NCBI GenBank assembly: GCA_946800325.1
Contig: OX326957.1
Coordinates: 24,491,554-24,555,553, forward strand
Origin: Luzula sylvatica
Taxonomy: Eukaryota; Streptophyta; Magnoliopsida; Poales; Juncaceae
Length of the DNA: 64,000 nt
Direction of reading: 5' to 3'
Shown: one piece after another, positions 46,337 to 57,700 of the stretch
How positions within the stretch are numbered: the first letter of the stretch is position 1
How the letters are laid out: every line of letters begins with the position of its first letter
Program-made: the position numbers and the translations under genes
The notes under the pieces: model-generated
The model's database searches: none
What the model was told of the DNA's origin: nothing
What the model saw: the letters and a program-made list of their open reading frames with translations, nothing else

Positions 46337-47510
46337 GTAGTTATCTAATACGATAGTCCTCGCAGGTTATGGGTATGGAGATACCCATAGGTAAACGTTG
46401 TATCACCCAAATACTTAGTCCATATGAATGCATCCCTTTTAAAAATTTTGTTTACTTAAATTAATATGCATTCACCTTATATGAAAACTGTGTGCGGGTT
46501 GTGTAATATGATTGTTACATGAACCCTGATTTGAGCTTGTGTTGACGCCGGCATAATTGATGATTATGTGCAGCAAAACCGTCACACTTAAAGTGTCATT
46601 TCTAAACATCCCTAGTCGCGGATTAGTTTGCTTAAGAAAGAAGTATTTCTATTATCAGATAATAGACTGGACGTGTACACTAGTACGTTTGCCGAGGAGA
46701 TGATTATGTTTTGCTAATCATGGGACAAGGTGCTTGTCGAATCGGGAACGTAGATATATGTTAGGTTACATGTATTGGATATGACCAAAGCCGCGAGACC
46801 ATGACATGGTTTAGTCATTATAGATGGACTTGCGACGGATGGGGTTTTAGGTTCTTCACACTTGAGGGGACCATTGATTGCGTTACGTGCGTAACACAAT
46901 GCTTTGATATGACCTTACGCCTACCGTAACAGGGGGCCAAAACGGTCATCATTGGGTATTGTCCGAAACACGGAATTCAATGTGAGTATCCAAGATAGGA
47001 ATTGTTTATTCCGAAAGGAAGAGATATCACTTAGGCCGCTCGATGAATTGATTAACGAAATCTCTGGCCAGAGTCAATGATATTAAAAGTTAATATCGAT
47101 TGTAATTTGTTAACTCAATTCGGAATCGAGAAATAAGTATAGTTAATCAAGACATAAGGATGACTACCACCATGTCTTTTGATTAACAGATATCGTAAAC
47201 AAGAGAACTAGTAACCTCTATTCGAGATAGGCACAATGATCACAATCATTTTTCGTGTTAACATGGGTAGCCATGATGGAGTGACTAGATCCCGCTCATG
47301 GGCTTGTAGTGCTTTGGAAACAGCCTACTGCCATCGTTAACCGAACCTACCTGGTCACACAACGAGTCGTACTAAGTCGGGCTTGATTATAAAATTGGCA
47401 CATAAGATGTGCGTAGCTTGGTATTTGATATACGAGCTATATTCTCTTAAATCATGCATATTGGATATGCATGAGTACCTTTTAGGTAGATCTGAAATTG
47501 AGTGAGAGAC
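46337..47510 (+). other. Conserved noncoding 3' region and polypurine tract of element 3
   Basis: Close to elements 1 and 2, in contrast to the coding part. Dyads: CTATTATCAGATAATAG (46649-46665) and GTTACGTGCGTAAC (46882-46895). Polypurine tract gagtgagaga at 47500-47509. Confidence 0.78.
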
Positions 47511-48509
47511 TGAAGGAAATACAGTTTCAGGATCAACCGGTAAAGTGTACACAAGGATAAACGAATGTAAGCGTACATTCGTGGTCATATCTTTCAGTAG
47601 GAAAATCCAATTTGAATGGTTCAAATTGGGTTAGATAAATAATAAGATTATCTACAACATTCATGTAGAAATATATTTCATATGAACGAAGTATCAGTGT
47701 CGTTTCTATGAAATACCGAAAGGGTGCAACAGTATGACATACAGTTAGTAAAACAGTCATAACTTTTTCATACAAACTCCAATTGGCCCAGGACAAATTG
47801 GGTCGTGTATATAATAAGATTATCTACAACTTTCGTGTTGGTTGATTTTCTGTCAGAGGAATTTACCAATTTCGTATGGACAGAATACTGGACAGATTCA
47901 TGCAACTTTCTGTGTGAAAGAGTGTATATTGGATATACATATCTTTTGGCCAATCATAATCCTATATGATATAAATAGGATGTTTCTCTCTCTTAAGTTT
48001 TGTGAATTCATTCAGAATATTCAGAATATTCCAGAAATATTGAGAGACATCTTTCTATTGAGTGAAAGGGTGTAAAGAGAAAGAACCGAGAAAAACAGTT
48101 TTTCCGGAGAAGAGAATCAATCGATCAAGCAAGTTCGCCGGTGCATCGTCTAGGCAGGTGCATCCGCGACCGACGAACTCCGACTCATGGTGGATACATG
48201 TAGAGGAGCGACACTTGTGGCTCTTCGATTGTGATCAACTCGAGGGAGAGAAAGAACGGTCAAAGACGGTGGAAGCGCTTGGACGTGGAACGCACGGAGA
48301 CAACCGGAGGAGCGTCAAGACGGTGGGAGACGTGTGGTATGGGACGCACGTGCTAGTCACCAACGTGACCGGAGAAAGAAGGAAGAGCGATCAACCCTTC
48401 GTGCGTGATCAATTTCACGCTGGTAATCGTCTATCCTACTTTGCATCGTACCCTCGAAGTCATGGCGTGATCAATTTGCGCGGGCCCGGGGTCGGGTGAA
48501 TTCCCAACA
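47511..48509 (+). mobile_element. 3' LTR of element 3
   Basis: TGAAGGAAATACAG ... TTCCCAACA, 999 bp, with TATAAATA at 47970-47977. It lacks about 40 bp near 48470 that the 5' LTR has (cttggatttagggaaccgg region). Confidence 0.9.
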
Positions 48510-48514
48510 GGCCT

Positions 48515-50612
48515 ACCGTCCGAATTTGTAAAGGAATTATGGCAAACTTTGAAAAGTACTCTAGTTCCGATGATAAAAGCTTTCGAGAAAAATGAGCTAG
48601 ATTTATGGAGAATAAATCAAGCTAACATTACTCTAGTACCTAAAATGAAAGGAGCTAACAAGATAGACGAGTTTAGACCCATAAGTGTAATAAACACCCC
48701 TATCAAAATAATTACTAAGATCTTGGCTAATAGGCTACAACCCATTCTCCCGAATATAATCCATAAGCATCAAACGGCATTCATAAAAGGGAGGTCCATC
48801 ACGGACTCCTTCTTAGTGGAAAGAGAATATGTACACTACTTCAAAACAAAAAATATCCCCGCCGTAATGATACAACTAGATATAAAAAAATTTTTGACAA
48901 CATATCATGGAATTTTATCCTTAATCTCTTAACAATAAAAGGTTCCCACCAACTTGGGTGCTTTGGATTAAAAATCTCTTCATCTCCTCATCCTTGGCAA
49001 TAAAAGTCAATGGTGACTTATCTCCTTATTTCTTTCACCAAAGGGGACTACGGCAAGGGGACCCCCTCTCACCACTCTTATTTGATCTAGCGGTGGATAT
49101 TCTTCAAACAATATTCCAAAAAATAAATCCGCTTCTAACAAGAATTTCGAACATAAACTCGAAAATATTGCAATATGCGGATGATACAATATTGTTTGTG
49201 GAGGCATGCCCAAACAATCTAAAAAAATTGATATTGTGACTTGAATTATTCTCGGAGATAACCAGTCTCAATATAAATTGGACAAAAAGCGGTTTTGCAA
49301 CAATGAATATCCCAACCGAATTGCAAAGACCAATATCCGATATCCTCGAATGCAAAAAAATGAGTTTCCCGTCAAAGTACTTATGGCTCCCTCTAACTTT
49401 CAAATGTCCGAAAAAATTTACATTAATTTCTACCCCTTGCCCAAAAAATACAAAAAAAGGTTGCAACTTGGAAGGGCAAGCTACTATCACTAGGGGGGAG
49501 ACTAACCTTAATCAAAGCTACTCTAGCTTCTATACCCACTTATTTTATGCAAAGCTTCAAACTGCCTCTAGAGGTGATAAAAGAAATAAATAAGGCAACA
49601 ATAGCCTTCTTATGGAAGGGTAGTGATAAGTGTAATCTCGGAAATTGCTTGGTAAATTGGAGTAAAGTGTGTCTTCCTAGAAAATTTGGAGGTTTAGGAA
49701 TCCAAAATTTGAAAACAAAAAATGAAGCATTGCTATTGAAACAACTATGGAATATAAACAAAACATTATCCAATCTTTGGGCCGAATGTATGACAGCAAT
49801 ATATGGGGTAAGCCACACCTCACAACTAGAGCAAATTCCAAAGAATAACCTCTCTTATTTTGTGAAACAACTAATAGATCTACTACCGATATACAAAATA
49901 TCATCAATAACAAACCCGACACAAACCTTAACAACTTGGAAATGGACAAAAGGTATTATTTGCCCTTCCAAATCGACATATGATTTCCTAATAAATGTGG
50001 GGGTAAAATGTGGTTGGCAAAATAACCTATGGAAACTAGCGGTACCGCCGAAAATAAAAACATTCCTATGGCTTGCACTACAAAATAAAATAAACACATG
50101 CGATGTGTCGAGGAAAAAGGGTTGGTCACTCGGAACAATTTGTCCGCTATGCGCAAGAGAGGAAGAAACGGCAAACCACCTTTTTATCAATTGTCCGTAC
50201 ACGGTGACGGTTTGGAAATTGGCCGAAAGAAAAACAAACGCTCCGTTTCGAAGAATATTATTGCCGACGCAAGAAGAAACTTGGTTAGTAAATAGAAAAA
50301 GAGCGGACACCCAAAAAATGAAGATTTGGGATAAATTATGGACGTCCATAACATGACAAATATGGTCAAAACGTAATGCCCGAATTTTTCACAAAAAAAG
50401 ACGAACACCAATAACAACGGCGATAAAAACGATCTCGGAGACGACACTTTGGCTACATTTGGACAAGAGGAGGTGCTATGACATTTGAATTTATTAAAGG
50501 TTTTGGTTCGAAATAATTTTTCTTTTTCTTTTCCCTTTTTTTATTATTGTATAAAACTTTCGTTTTAATACAAGTTTGAATACCACCGGTATTCCTTTCA
50601 GAAAAAAAAAAC
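48515..50612 (+). pseudogene. LINE ORF2 (RT, zf-RVT) and 3' end
   Basis: Continues the LINE after element 3. RT: PSEFVKELW, ANITLVPKMKG, FRPISVINTPIKIITKILANR, QTAFIKGRSI, then a short deletion and frame loss at IQLDIKKF (about 48890); GLRQGDPLSPLLFDLAVDIL and the catalytic QYADDTI (tat at 49174). A stop at 49237-49239 and frame changes near 49300-49550 follow. The ORF 49547-50356 has the C-terminal region with a zf-RVT segment (WKLAVPPKIKTFLWLALQNK, CPLCAREEETANHLFINC). A poly-A run (50602-50611) ends the element. Non-LTR retrotransposons copy by target-primed reverse transcription; this copy is dead. Confidence 0.9.
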
Positions 50613-50982
50613 ATTATGTTATTTTTTCTCATTCTTATGTTATTTGGGTGTTTTGAATATAATTATTTTATTTTTTTGGAAAAGTTTTTTTTCTTTTCTA
50701 AAACCTCCATCTGATGATGGGTTATGTACCTAATTCATCTATTAATGGAGTTTCTGTGCACGTAAGAGGACGCGACATTTCTTTCAAAAATAAATTATAT
50801 AATCACTTTAGAAACTAATCCATGATTTAATTAGCAAAATAATAACACGAAGAGAGAATAATTGGATGTGAAATGTGACTGTATCATCAATAGAATCAAA
50901 TACGTACACGAAATAAATAAACGAAAAAGTAAATATCTATTAGGTAGTAACTAAATAAATGTAGAGAGTAACGACATTAATT
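50613..50982. other. Flank between LINE and protease copy C
   Basis: No gene. The part from 50803 matches the 3' flank of copy B (33556-33733). 50613-50802 is AT-rich and unique here. Confidence 0.6.
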
Positions 50983-52254
50983 TCATATCTTATCGCACTG
51001 TGCCGGTGAGAAAGAAAGGACTTCCTTCGTCAAATCGTAGAGTATATGCATGTTTTGTTGCTGGTAATTACCAAATATCGACACACCGCCGAAACCCGAC
51101 AAAGTATTATTCAAAATGGTCAGACACCAAGCATTCTGCAAGGTCACCATGTAGTTCTCTACAGGCAACTCCATATCAGCACCCTCGAAATGAAACTTCA
51201 TATTAGGCATTTTAGGTGGAGAAGTGTCATTTTGTAACGAGTAACACATATCCAAACCAACACTCGGTCCCTCATAAACTTCTAGTTTCACTATTGACTT
51301 AATGCCATCCAACACGGCTTGGTATGCGTCGCTTTTAAGGATTGTAAATGTTGTACCTGAGTCGATAATTATCCCACCGGTCCCGTTTGAGTTTAGAGCA
51401 AACGTAGTATTTGTAATAGCCAACTTCTTTCTTCCAAGGGATATACCGTGTAGCGAGAGGTAGTAATGTGTGTTTCGAGGAGGGTTTTTAACAAATGGTG
51501 TGGACTTAACTTCGCTACCTTCTAGCTTTGCTGATGGACCGAGTAAAAGTGGGTTTGTGCTGTTAGTGTCGAGGAAAGAAGTGAGACAATAAGAAAACTT
51601 GCTGGTTTTCAATTGTGAGACCAATGACCCATTACCCCTACCGAGCCCGACTATGCCTGACCAACCAGCAAAGTCATCACTTGTTGAATTGCTACACATA
51701 AACGTCATGTTAGGCACACTTAATGATTTTGTGCTCGTACCGAAAGTGAAAGTCTCTTTGTCTAGAACTCCACTCGTCCATCCTTTACCGTAAGTTTGAT
51801 TATACCAGCATAATTCTGTCTGGTTAGCGTCACATATGGAAAAGAAAGTCGATGAATTTGAAGGGTTGTATATAGGTGTTGGTTGAGATACACATTTTTT
51901 GCAAGGGCTACATTGAGTCCATATTCTATCACTGCCTGTATCGGCTACGGCTGAATAACGGAGAGGAGGTGTACCAATCTCTAGATCCATCGTGTATGCT
52001 CCAAATATGTCTGCTTTATTGTGCATGGTGCTGATTATGCTTGTTGAATTAGAGAATAATTCTGTATTGGCATTAAGTCTAGAAAACTTGTGTTTGGTTC
52101 GGACCACAGCTCGGTGTAAAAGCTCGTTTTGATTGAATTTAGAGTTTGAATCAACATGGCTTAGTTCGACTCGGAAACCGTCTTCTATGGATAAAGAAGC
52201 TAGAGAATAAGAGAAGAAGGAAAGCAGAAGGACGAGGTTGATGTAAACTTCCAT
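50983..52254 (-). CDS. Nepenthesin-like aspartic protease, copy C (intact)
   Basis: Intron-free, 423 residues from the ATG at 52252-52254. The frame is open to 52293, but the inner Met is chosen because it begins a signal peptide (MEVYINLVLLLSFFSYSLAS) and matches copies A and B. Order: signal about 1-20, propeptide, first catalytic DTGS at 105-108, Cys-rich insertion (C115, C118, C121, C141, C149) typical of nepenthesin-type enzymes, flap Tyr155 in YGKGWTSG, second catalytic DSGT at 298-301, C-terminus AQCDKI. Many NXS/T sites suggest glycosylation. Family role: acid endopeptidase, secreted or vacuolar, linked in plants to defence or development; its substrate is unknown. Oddities: Arg110 in DTGSDRIW where A and B have Leu; a shortened flap loop. 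It is the only intact host gene in the window. Confidence 0.92.
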   Translation of the reverse strand: MEVYINLVLLLSFFSYSLASLSIEDGFRVELSHVDSNSKFNQNELLHRAVVRTKHKFSRLNANTELFSNSTSIISTMHNKADIFGAYTMDLEIGTPPLRYSAVADTGSDRIWTQCSPCKKCVSQPTPIYNPSNSSTFFSICDANQTELCWYNQTYGKGWTSGVLDKETFTFGTSTKSLSVPNMTFMCSNSTSDDFAGWSGIVGLGRGNGSLVSQLKTSKFSYCLTSFLDTNSTNPLLLGPSAKLEGSEVKSTPFVKNPPRNTHYYLSLHGISLGRKKLAITNTTFALNSNGTGGIIIDSGTTFTILKSDAYQAVLDGIKSIVKLEVYEGPSVGLDMCYSLQNDTSPPKMPNMKFHFEGADMELPVENYMVTLQNAWCLTILNNTLSGFGGVSIFGNYQQQNMHILYDLTKEVLSFSPAQCDKI

Positions 52255-52310
52255 TATGATGTAGAAGTATGAGCTCGGTAGATATGCTTCCATATGAGAG
52301 ATTATGGGTG

Positions 52311-52320
52311 TTTATATATA
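52311..52320 (-). promoter_or_regulatory. TATA-like box of protease copy C
   Basis: Plus strand tttatatata (TATATATAAA on the minus strand), 57 bp before the chosen ATG. That leaves room for a leader of roughly 25 nt, which favours the inner Met. Conserved in copy B. Confidence 0.5.
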
Positions 52321-53557
52321 ATTAGGAAGTCCAAAGTCAAATTGAAGTAGGTTGTGTACGTAAGCACAGAATGGATCAAATAATCATCGCTTGAGACTTG
52401 ATCAATTACGTGTGGTTAAGATAGAGAAATTGCCTTCTTAATCAAGCAGGACCCTTCTGAAAAGTGAAAACAACATATTGAGGACTTTTAGCAATACATT
52501 GTGGACATGCTCAATGAAGAACAACTTGGTAAATTATTCTTCAAGATGATTTAAGCATCTATCATCATGGATGGATCGTAAAGATTCATACTACTTCAAA
52601 AATGTATAAGTATCCTAAGCATACGCGTATCCGATACGAATACGGGTGCGGTACGTATCGGATACGTATCGGATACGCCACGTGGCGTATGCGAATATTT
52701 TAATATTTATTTTTTTCGGATATGGCAGGATACGACTGGGGATACGTTCAGGATACGGCTGAGATACTAGATAGTTCGGCCCATTATATATTTTGGTCCA
52801 TACTATTTTTAAATAAATTATATATGATACTTTTATGATACTTCTAGATTAGTTCTAAAATATTTCTAGAACAAGTTTATTATAGTTTTATAATACATGT
52901 ATTGTTTGGTTGATATTATTTATTGTCTGAATATTTAATTTAAAAATATTATTAATTTATTACTTATTTATTAATTTACATAACATAAATATATTAAACT
53001 AATAATTATATAGCCGTATCCGTATCCGTGATTTTTTTGAAAATTACCGTATCGCCGTATCCGTATCGTATCGGATATGCTACCCGTATCCGTATCCGTA
53101 CAACATAGCATATTCCTTATGTAATTAATATATTAACTAGAAAAATACCCAGAAATATACACACTACGATTTGGAAGAGGACGTGCTTTCTTTCACACCG
53201 TACCAACGTGATAAGCTTTAGGATGGTTTCCTGATCTTTGATGATCAAATAAGATGATTACATAGTATTTTATTAATGTTTAAAAGAAATTTTTTTCATT
53301 TTGGAAGGCACTTGCCTACCTTGTTATGTATTGCATAAAATGAAGAGCGATTATTTGCATATTAATTTTGTTGGTGTTAAAATAAAAAAGAAGGAAAAGA
53401 CCAAGTAGATCGTAGGATTTTCTCAGTTCTCCCATTCTCCCATTATGTTGTCTTTTTTGTCTCTCTCTCTTTGTTCCTAAATTTGTGTTTCGGTACCATA
53501 AGGTGGCTTTGTCTGTGATCGTTGTCGTCGTCAATATGGATCGCCGATCTTTCTATC
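52321..53557. repeat. Protease upstream flank, copy C version
   Basis: Direct counterpart of 35064-36210 with few differences. No gene; the ORF 53316-53534 has no domain. It ends at an abrupt join to an E-type LTR (ctatcga/aattgatcac). Confidence 0.85.
52605..53108. mobile_element. GATACG-rich inverted-repeat element in the copy C flank
   Basis: Fuller version of the element at 35325-35770. The ends 52615-52690 and 53012-53100 are inverted arrays of gatacg/cgtatc. At the left end ATACGCCACGTGGCGTAT is a perfect 18-bp palindrome with a central G-box. The core is AT-rich and without an ORF. Confidence 0.55.
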
Positions 53558-54327
53558 GAAATTGATCACAGAGACAGGTTGTTCACTTAGTTGTTGCTAG
53601 CTTGCTTGCTTCGACTCCGGTGACACGCACGTCCCACGCCCGCGCGATTCGACACCTTTCTCGAAGTTCCTTTTTTCGTATACAACCGGAATTTCTGAGG
53701 TTCGTCTTCGACCTTGCTCGACCTTGATCACCACAGAGAATCTCAGTTGAGATTCCTCTACTCGTATCCACCTCGAGCCAAACGTCTTCCAGTTGTGACA
53801 AATTCCCCTAAAATTTGTCACAAACTTGCTCAAATTCCTTAATCTCCAATGGAGTTTTCTTTCAATTTGTCCAACAATTTTTTCTCTTCTCAGATCGCCA
53901 GAGAGAGAGAAAGGAATTGCAAATATATTATAATCAAAGCCTCCATTAATAGGGCATTAATGAGTATCAAAACTGCTAATCCAGAATTTGGATCACAGTG
54001 CGTCATGACGAACGATATGGTGCGTCGTGACGCACGTGTCACGAGTACTAGATCTAGCCGTTACAATTGTGCTCCGTCATGACGGACAGAACTGTGCGTC
54101 ATGACGCACTGGATGGTGCGTCACGACGGTATACTCACAGATTGGCCTGTACATAAATACATTACTGTGCGTCATGACGGACCATATGGTGCGTCATGAC
54201 GGACTATGCAATTTTTGTCATATTTGCATAATCTTATTATGCATCCAATCGTCCCGACGAACGTGTGCGTTCATCTACCCTCATGTGTACAATCTACTAG
54301 TTGATCTGTAACTATATTTTTCCTTCA
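53558..54327 (-). mobile_element. 3' LTR of element E (truncated), minus strand
   Basis: On the minus strand it starts TGAAGGAAAAATATAG at 54327 after a polypurine tract and runs to 53558, lacking the last ~157 bp present in 37528-37684. It carries CGTCATGACG palindromes (53998-54210). No gene; the short ORFs are spurious. Confidence 0.8.
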
Positions 54328-54780
54328 GTCTCCCACTCAGTTCAAGATCCAACTAAAGAAAGTACTATTGCACATCACATGTACATATACCCTTAGAGAT
54401 TGAAATTCAATCCCGAAATAATATAGCTCTATGTGTGACCACGTAGGATCGTATCAAGCAATGGTAGTGAACTTATGCCAAAGTTCACAGACTCATGAGA
54501 GGGATCTAGGAAGAAATCCATCATTGTTTTCGCACGTTGAAAACGAAAAATGATTGTGATCATTTATACTATATCGAACGGTGGTGTTTAGCTCTCTTGT
54601 TCACGATATTCGTCAATCAAAAGGCACGGTAATAGTCATCCTTATAATTTGATTGACTAAACTTATGTCTCGATATCGAATTGAATCAACAAACACAATC
54701 GATATTAACCATTAATATCATTGACTTTGGCCAGATATTTCGTTGATCAATTCATCGATAGGCCTAAGGGATATCTCTTC
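54328..54780 (-). other. Polypurine tract and noncoding 3' region of element E
   Basis: Minus strand gagtgggagac precedes the LTR, and the sequence up to 54780 is the reverse complement of the conserved 3' region (compare 18650-19150: gaagagatatc, ttaatatcgattgt, gaattgattaacgaaa). It stops where satellite monomers begin, so the element was cut by, or inserted at the edge of, the array. Confidence 0.8.
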
Positions 54781-57700
54781 TCAAAATTGACGTGTAACAC
54801 GAGAAAAATACTCAATTTTCATGTTGTCCTAAAAATAATCTGAAATAGAAGACTAACACACACAAATTTTTATTTTTTCAAAAATCTTTTAAAAATGCAA
54901 AAGGTTAAGTCCAACACTTCCAAAACAAATCAATTATCCTATTTTCTAAAAATTTCAAAAATTGAAGTGTAACACTAGCAAAATACTCAATTTTCATGTT
55001 GACCTCAAAATACTCTGAAATATGAGGACTAACACACACAAATTGAAAATTTTCAAATATTTCTTAAAATGCAAAAAGTGAAGTCTAACACCTTCAAAAC
55101 AAATTAATTATCCTATTTTCAAAAAATAGCAAAATTGACGTGTAACATGAGAAAAATACTCAATTTTCATGTTGTCCTCAAAATACTCTTAAATAGAAGA
55201 CTCACACACAAATTCCTATTTTTTTCAAATATTTCTTACAAATGGAAAAAGTAAAGTCTAGCACCTTCAAAACAAATCAATTATCATATTTTCGAGGAAA
55301 TATCAAAATTGAGGTGTAACACGATAAAAATACTCAAATTTCATGTTGACCTCAAATTATTCTGAAATAGAAGAGTAAGAGACACAAATTTCTATTTTTT
55401 TAAAAACATTCTTAAAAATGGAAAAAGTGAAGTCTAACACCTTCAAAACAAATCAATTATCTTATTTTATAAAAAAAATGTCAAAATTGACGTGTAACAC
55501 GAGAAAATACTCAATTTTGATGTTTTCCTCAAAATTCTCTGAAATAGAAGACTAACACACATAAATTCTATTTTTAAATTTTGTTTGTGAAAATGCCAAA
55601 ACTGAAGTCTAACACCTTCAAAACAAATCAATTATCATATTTTCTAAAAAATTTCAAAATTGACTTGTAACACGAGAAAAATACTTAATTCTCATGTTGT
55701 CCTAAAAATACTCTGAAATAGAAGACTAACACACCTAAATTTGTACTTTAATTTCTTAAAAATGTAAAAAGTGAAGTCTAACACCTTCAAAACAAATTAA
55801 TTATCATATTTTGTAAAAAAGGTTTAAATTGATGTGTAACACGTGAAAAATACTCAATTTTCATGTTCACCTCAAAATACACTGAAATAGGAGACTAAGA
55901 CACACAAATTTCTATTTTAAAATAAATTGTTAAAAATTTAAAAATTTATGTCTAACACCTTCGAAACAAATAAATTATCTTATTTTGTAAAAAAAGATCA
56001 AAATTGACGTGTAACAAGAGAAAAATACTCAATTTTCATGTTTTCCTAAAAAAAACTCTGAAATAGAAGTCTAACACACACAAATTTCTATTGTTTAAAA
56101 AAATTCGTGAAAATGCCAAAATTGCAGTCTAGCACCTTCAAAACAAATCAATTATCCTATTTTCTTAAAAATGTCAAAATTGACGTGTAACAAGAGAAAA
56201 ATACTCAATTCTCATGTTGTCCCAAAAATACTCTGAAATAGAAAAATAACACAAGCAAATTTATATTTTTTCAAATATTTCATATAAATGCAAAAAGTGA
56301 AGTCTAACACCTTCAAAACAAATTAATTATCCTATTTTCTGAAAAATGTCAAAATTGACGTGCATGAAATGAAAAATACTCAATTTTCATGTTGTCCTCA
56401 AAATACTCAGAAATAGAAGATTAACACACACCAATTTTTGTTTTTTCAAAAATTTCTTAAAATTCCAAAATGTAAAGTGTAACACCTTCAAAACAAATAA
56501 AATATCCTATTCTCGAAAAAATGTCAAAGTTGAAGTGTAACACGAGCAAAATACTCAATTTTCATGTTCACCTAAAAATACTCTAAAATAGTAGACTATG
56601 ACACACAAAATTCTATTTTAAATTATTTTTGTTAAAAATGCAAAAATTGAAGTCTAACACCTTCAAAACAAATCAATTATCTCATTTTCTATAAAAAGGT
56701 CAAAATTGACGTGTAACACAAGAAAATACTCAATTTTCATGTTTTCCTCAAAATACTCTGAAATGGAAGACTAACACACCCAAATTTCTACTTTTTAAAA
56801 AATTTCTTAAATATGTAAAAAGTGAAGTCTAACACCTTCAAAACAAATCAATTATCCTATTTTCGAAAATGAAAAAATTGACGTGTAACACGAGAAAAAT
56901 ACTCAATTTTTATGTTGTCCTCAAAATACTCTAAAATAGAAGACTAACACACACAAATTTCTATTTTTTTTAAAAATTACTTAAAAATGGAAAAAGTGAA
57001 GTCTAACACCTTCAAAACAAATATATTATCCTATTTTTGAAAAAAATGTCAAAATTGAGGTGTAACACGAGCAAAATACTGAAATTTCATGCTGACCTAA
57101 AAATACTCGGAAATAGAAGACTAAGACACACAAATTTCCATTTTTTAAAAATATTCTTAAAATTGCAAAAAGTGAAGTATAACACCTACAAAATAAATCA
57201 ATTATCTTATTTTCTAAAAAATGTCAAAATTGACGCGTAACACGAGAAAATACTCAATTTTCATGTTGTCCTCAAAATACTGTGAAATAGAAGACTAACG
57301 CACAAAATTTCTATTTTTTTAAAAAAAAATCGTGAAAATGCCAAAACTGAAGTCTAACACCTTAAAAATAAATCAATTATCCTATTTTCTTAAAAAATTC
57401 AAAATTCACGTGTTACACGAGAGAAATGCTCAATTTTCATGTTGTCCTAAAAATACTCTGAAATAGAAGAATAACACACACAAATTTATATTTTTTCAAA
57501 AATTTCTTATAAATGCAAAAAGTAAAGCCTAACACCTTATAAAAAAATCAATTGTCTTATTTTGTAAAAAATGTCAAAATTGACGCGTAACACGAGAAAA
57601 TACTCAATTTTCATGTTTTCCTCAAAATACTGTGAAATAGAAGACTAACACATAGAAATTTCCATTTTTAAAAAAAATTCGTGAAAATGGAAAAACTGAA

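Larger units (their letters stand above)
40549..48509 (+). mobile_element. Copia element 3, non-autonomous, with target site duplication
   Basis: A 7961-bp element: 5' LTR 40549-41086, primer site, leader, ruined gag-pol, conserved 3' region, polypurine tract, 3' LTR 47511-48509. The target duplication GGCCT is perfect (40544-40548 and 48510-48514), and removal of the element rejoins the LINE reading LDGLPSEFV. The coding region is far more decayed than LTRs and noncoding parts, and element D has the same decay. Confidence 0.93.

Noticed and set aside
47305..47320. ttgtagtg as the missing CACTA 3' end
   Set aside because: It lies in the conserved 3' region of element 3, where relatives have nearly the same sequence; a chance match.
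49104..50447. Minus-strand ORFs of 90-164 codons in the LINE
   Set aside because: Shadows of the plus-strand ORF2, which has clear RT and zf-RVT motifs.
52252..52293. Upstream Met as start of protease copy C
   Set aside because: The extra 13 residues precede the signal peptide, are absent as a start in the copy A and B annotation, and lie close to the TATA-like box at 52311-52320.
57037..57240. Short ORFs in the satellite (also 58784-58972 and 63792-63974)
   Set aside because: They recur at the same phase of the monomer and translate satellite sequence; frames break in neighbouring monomers.
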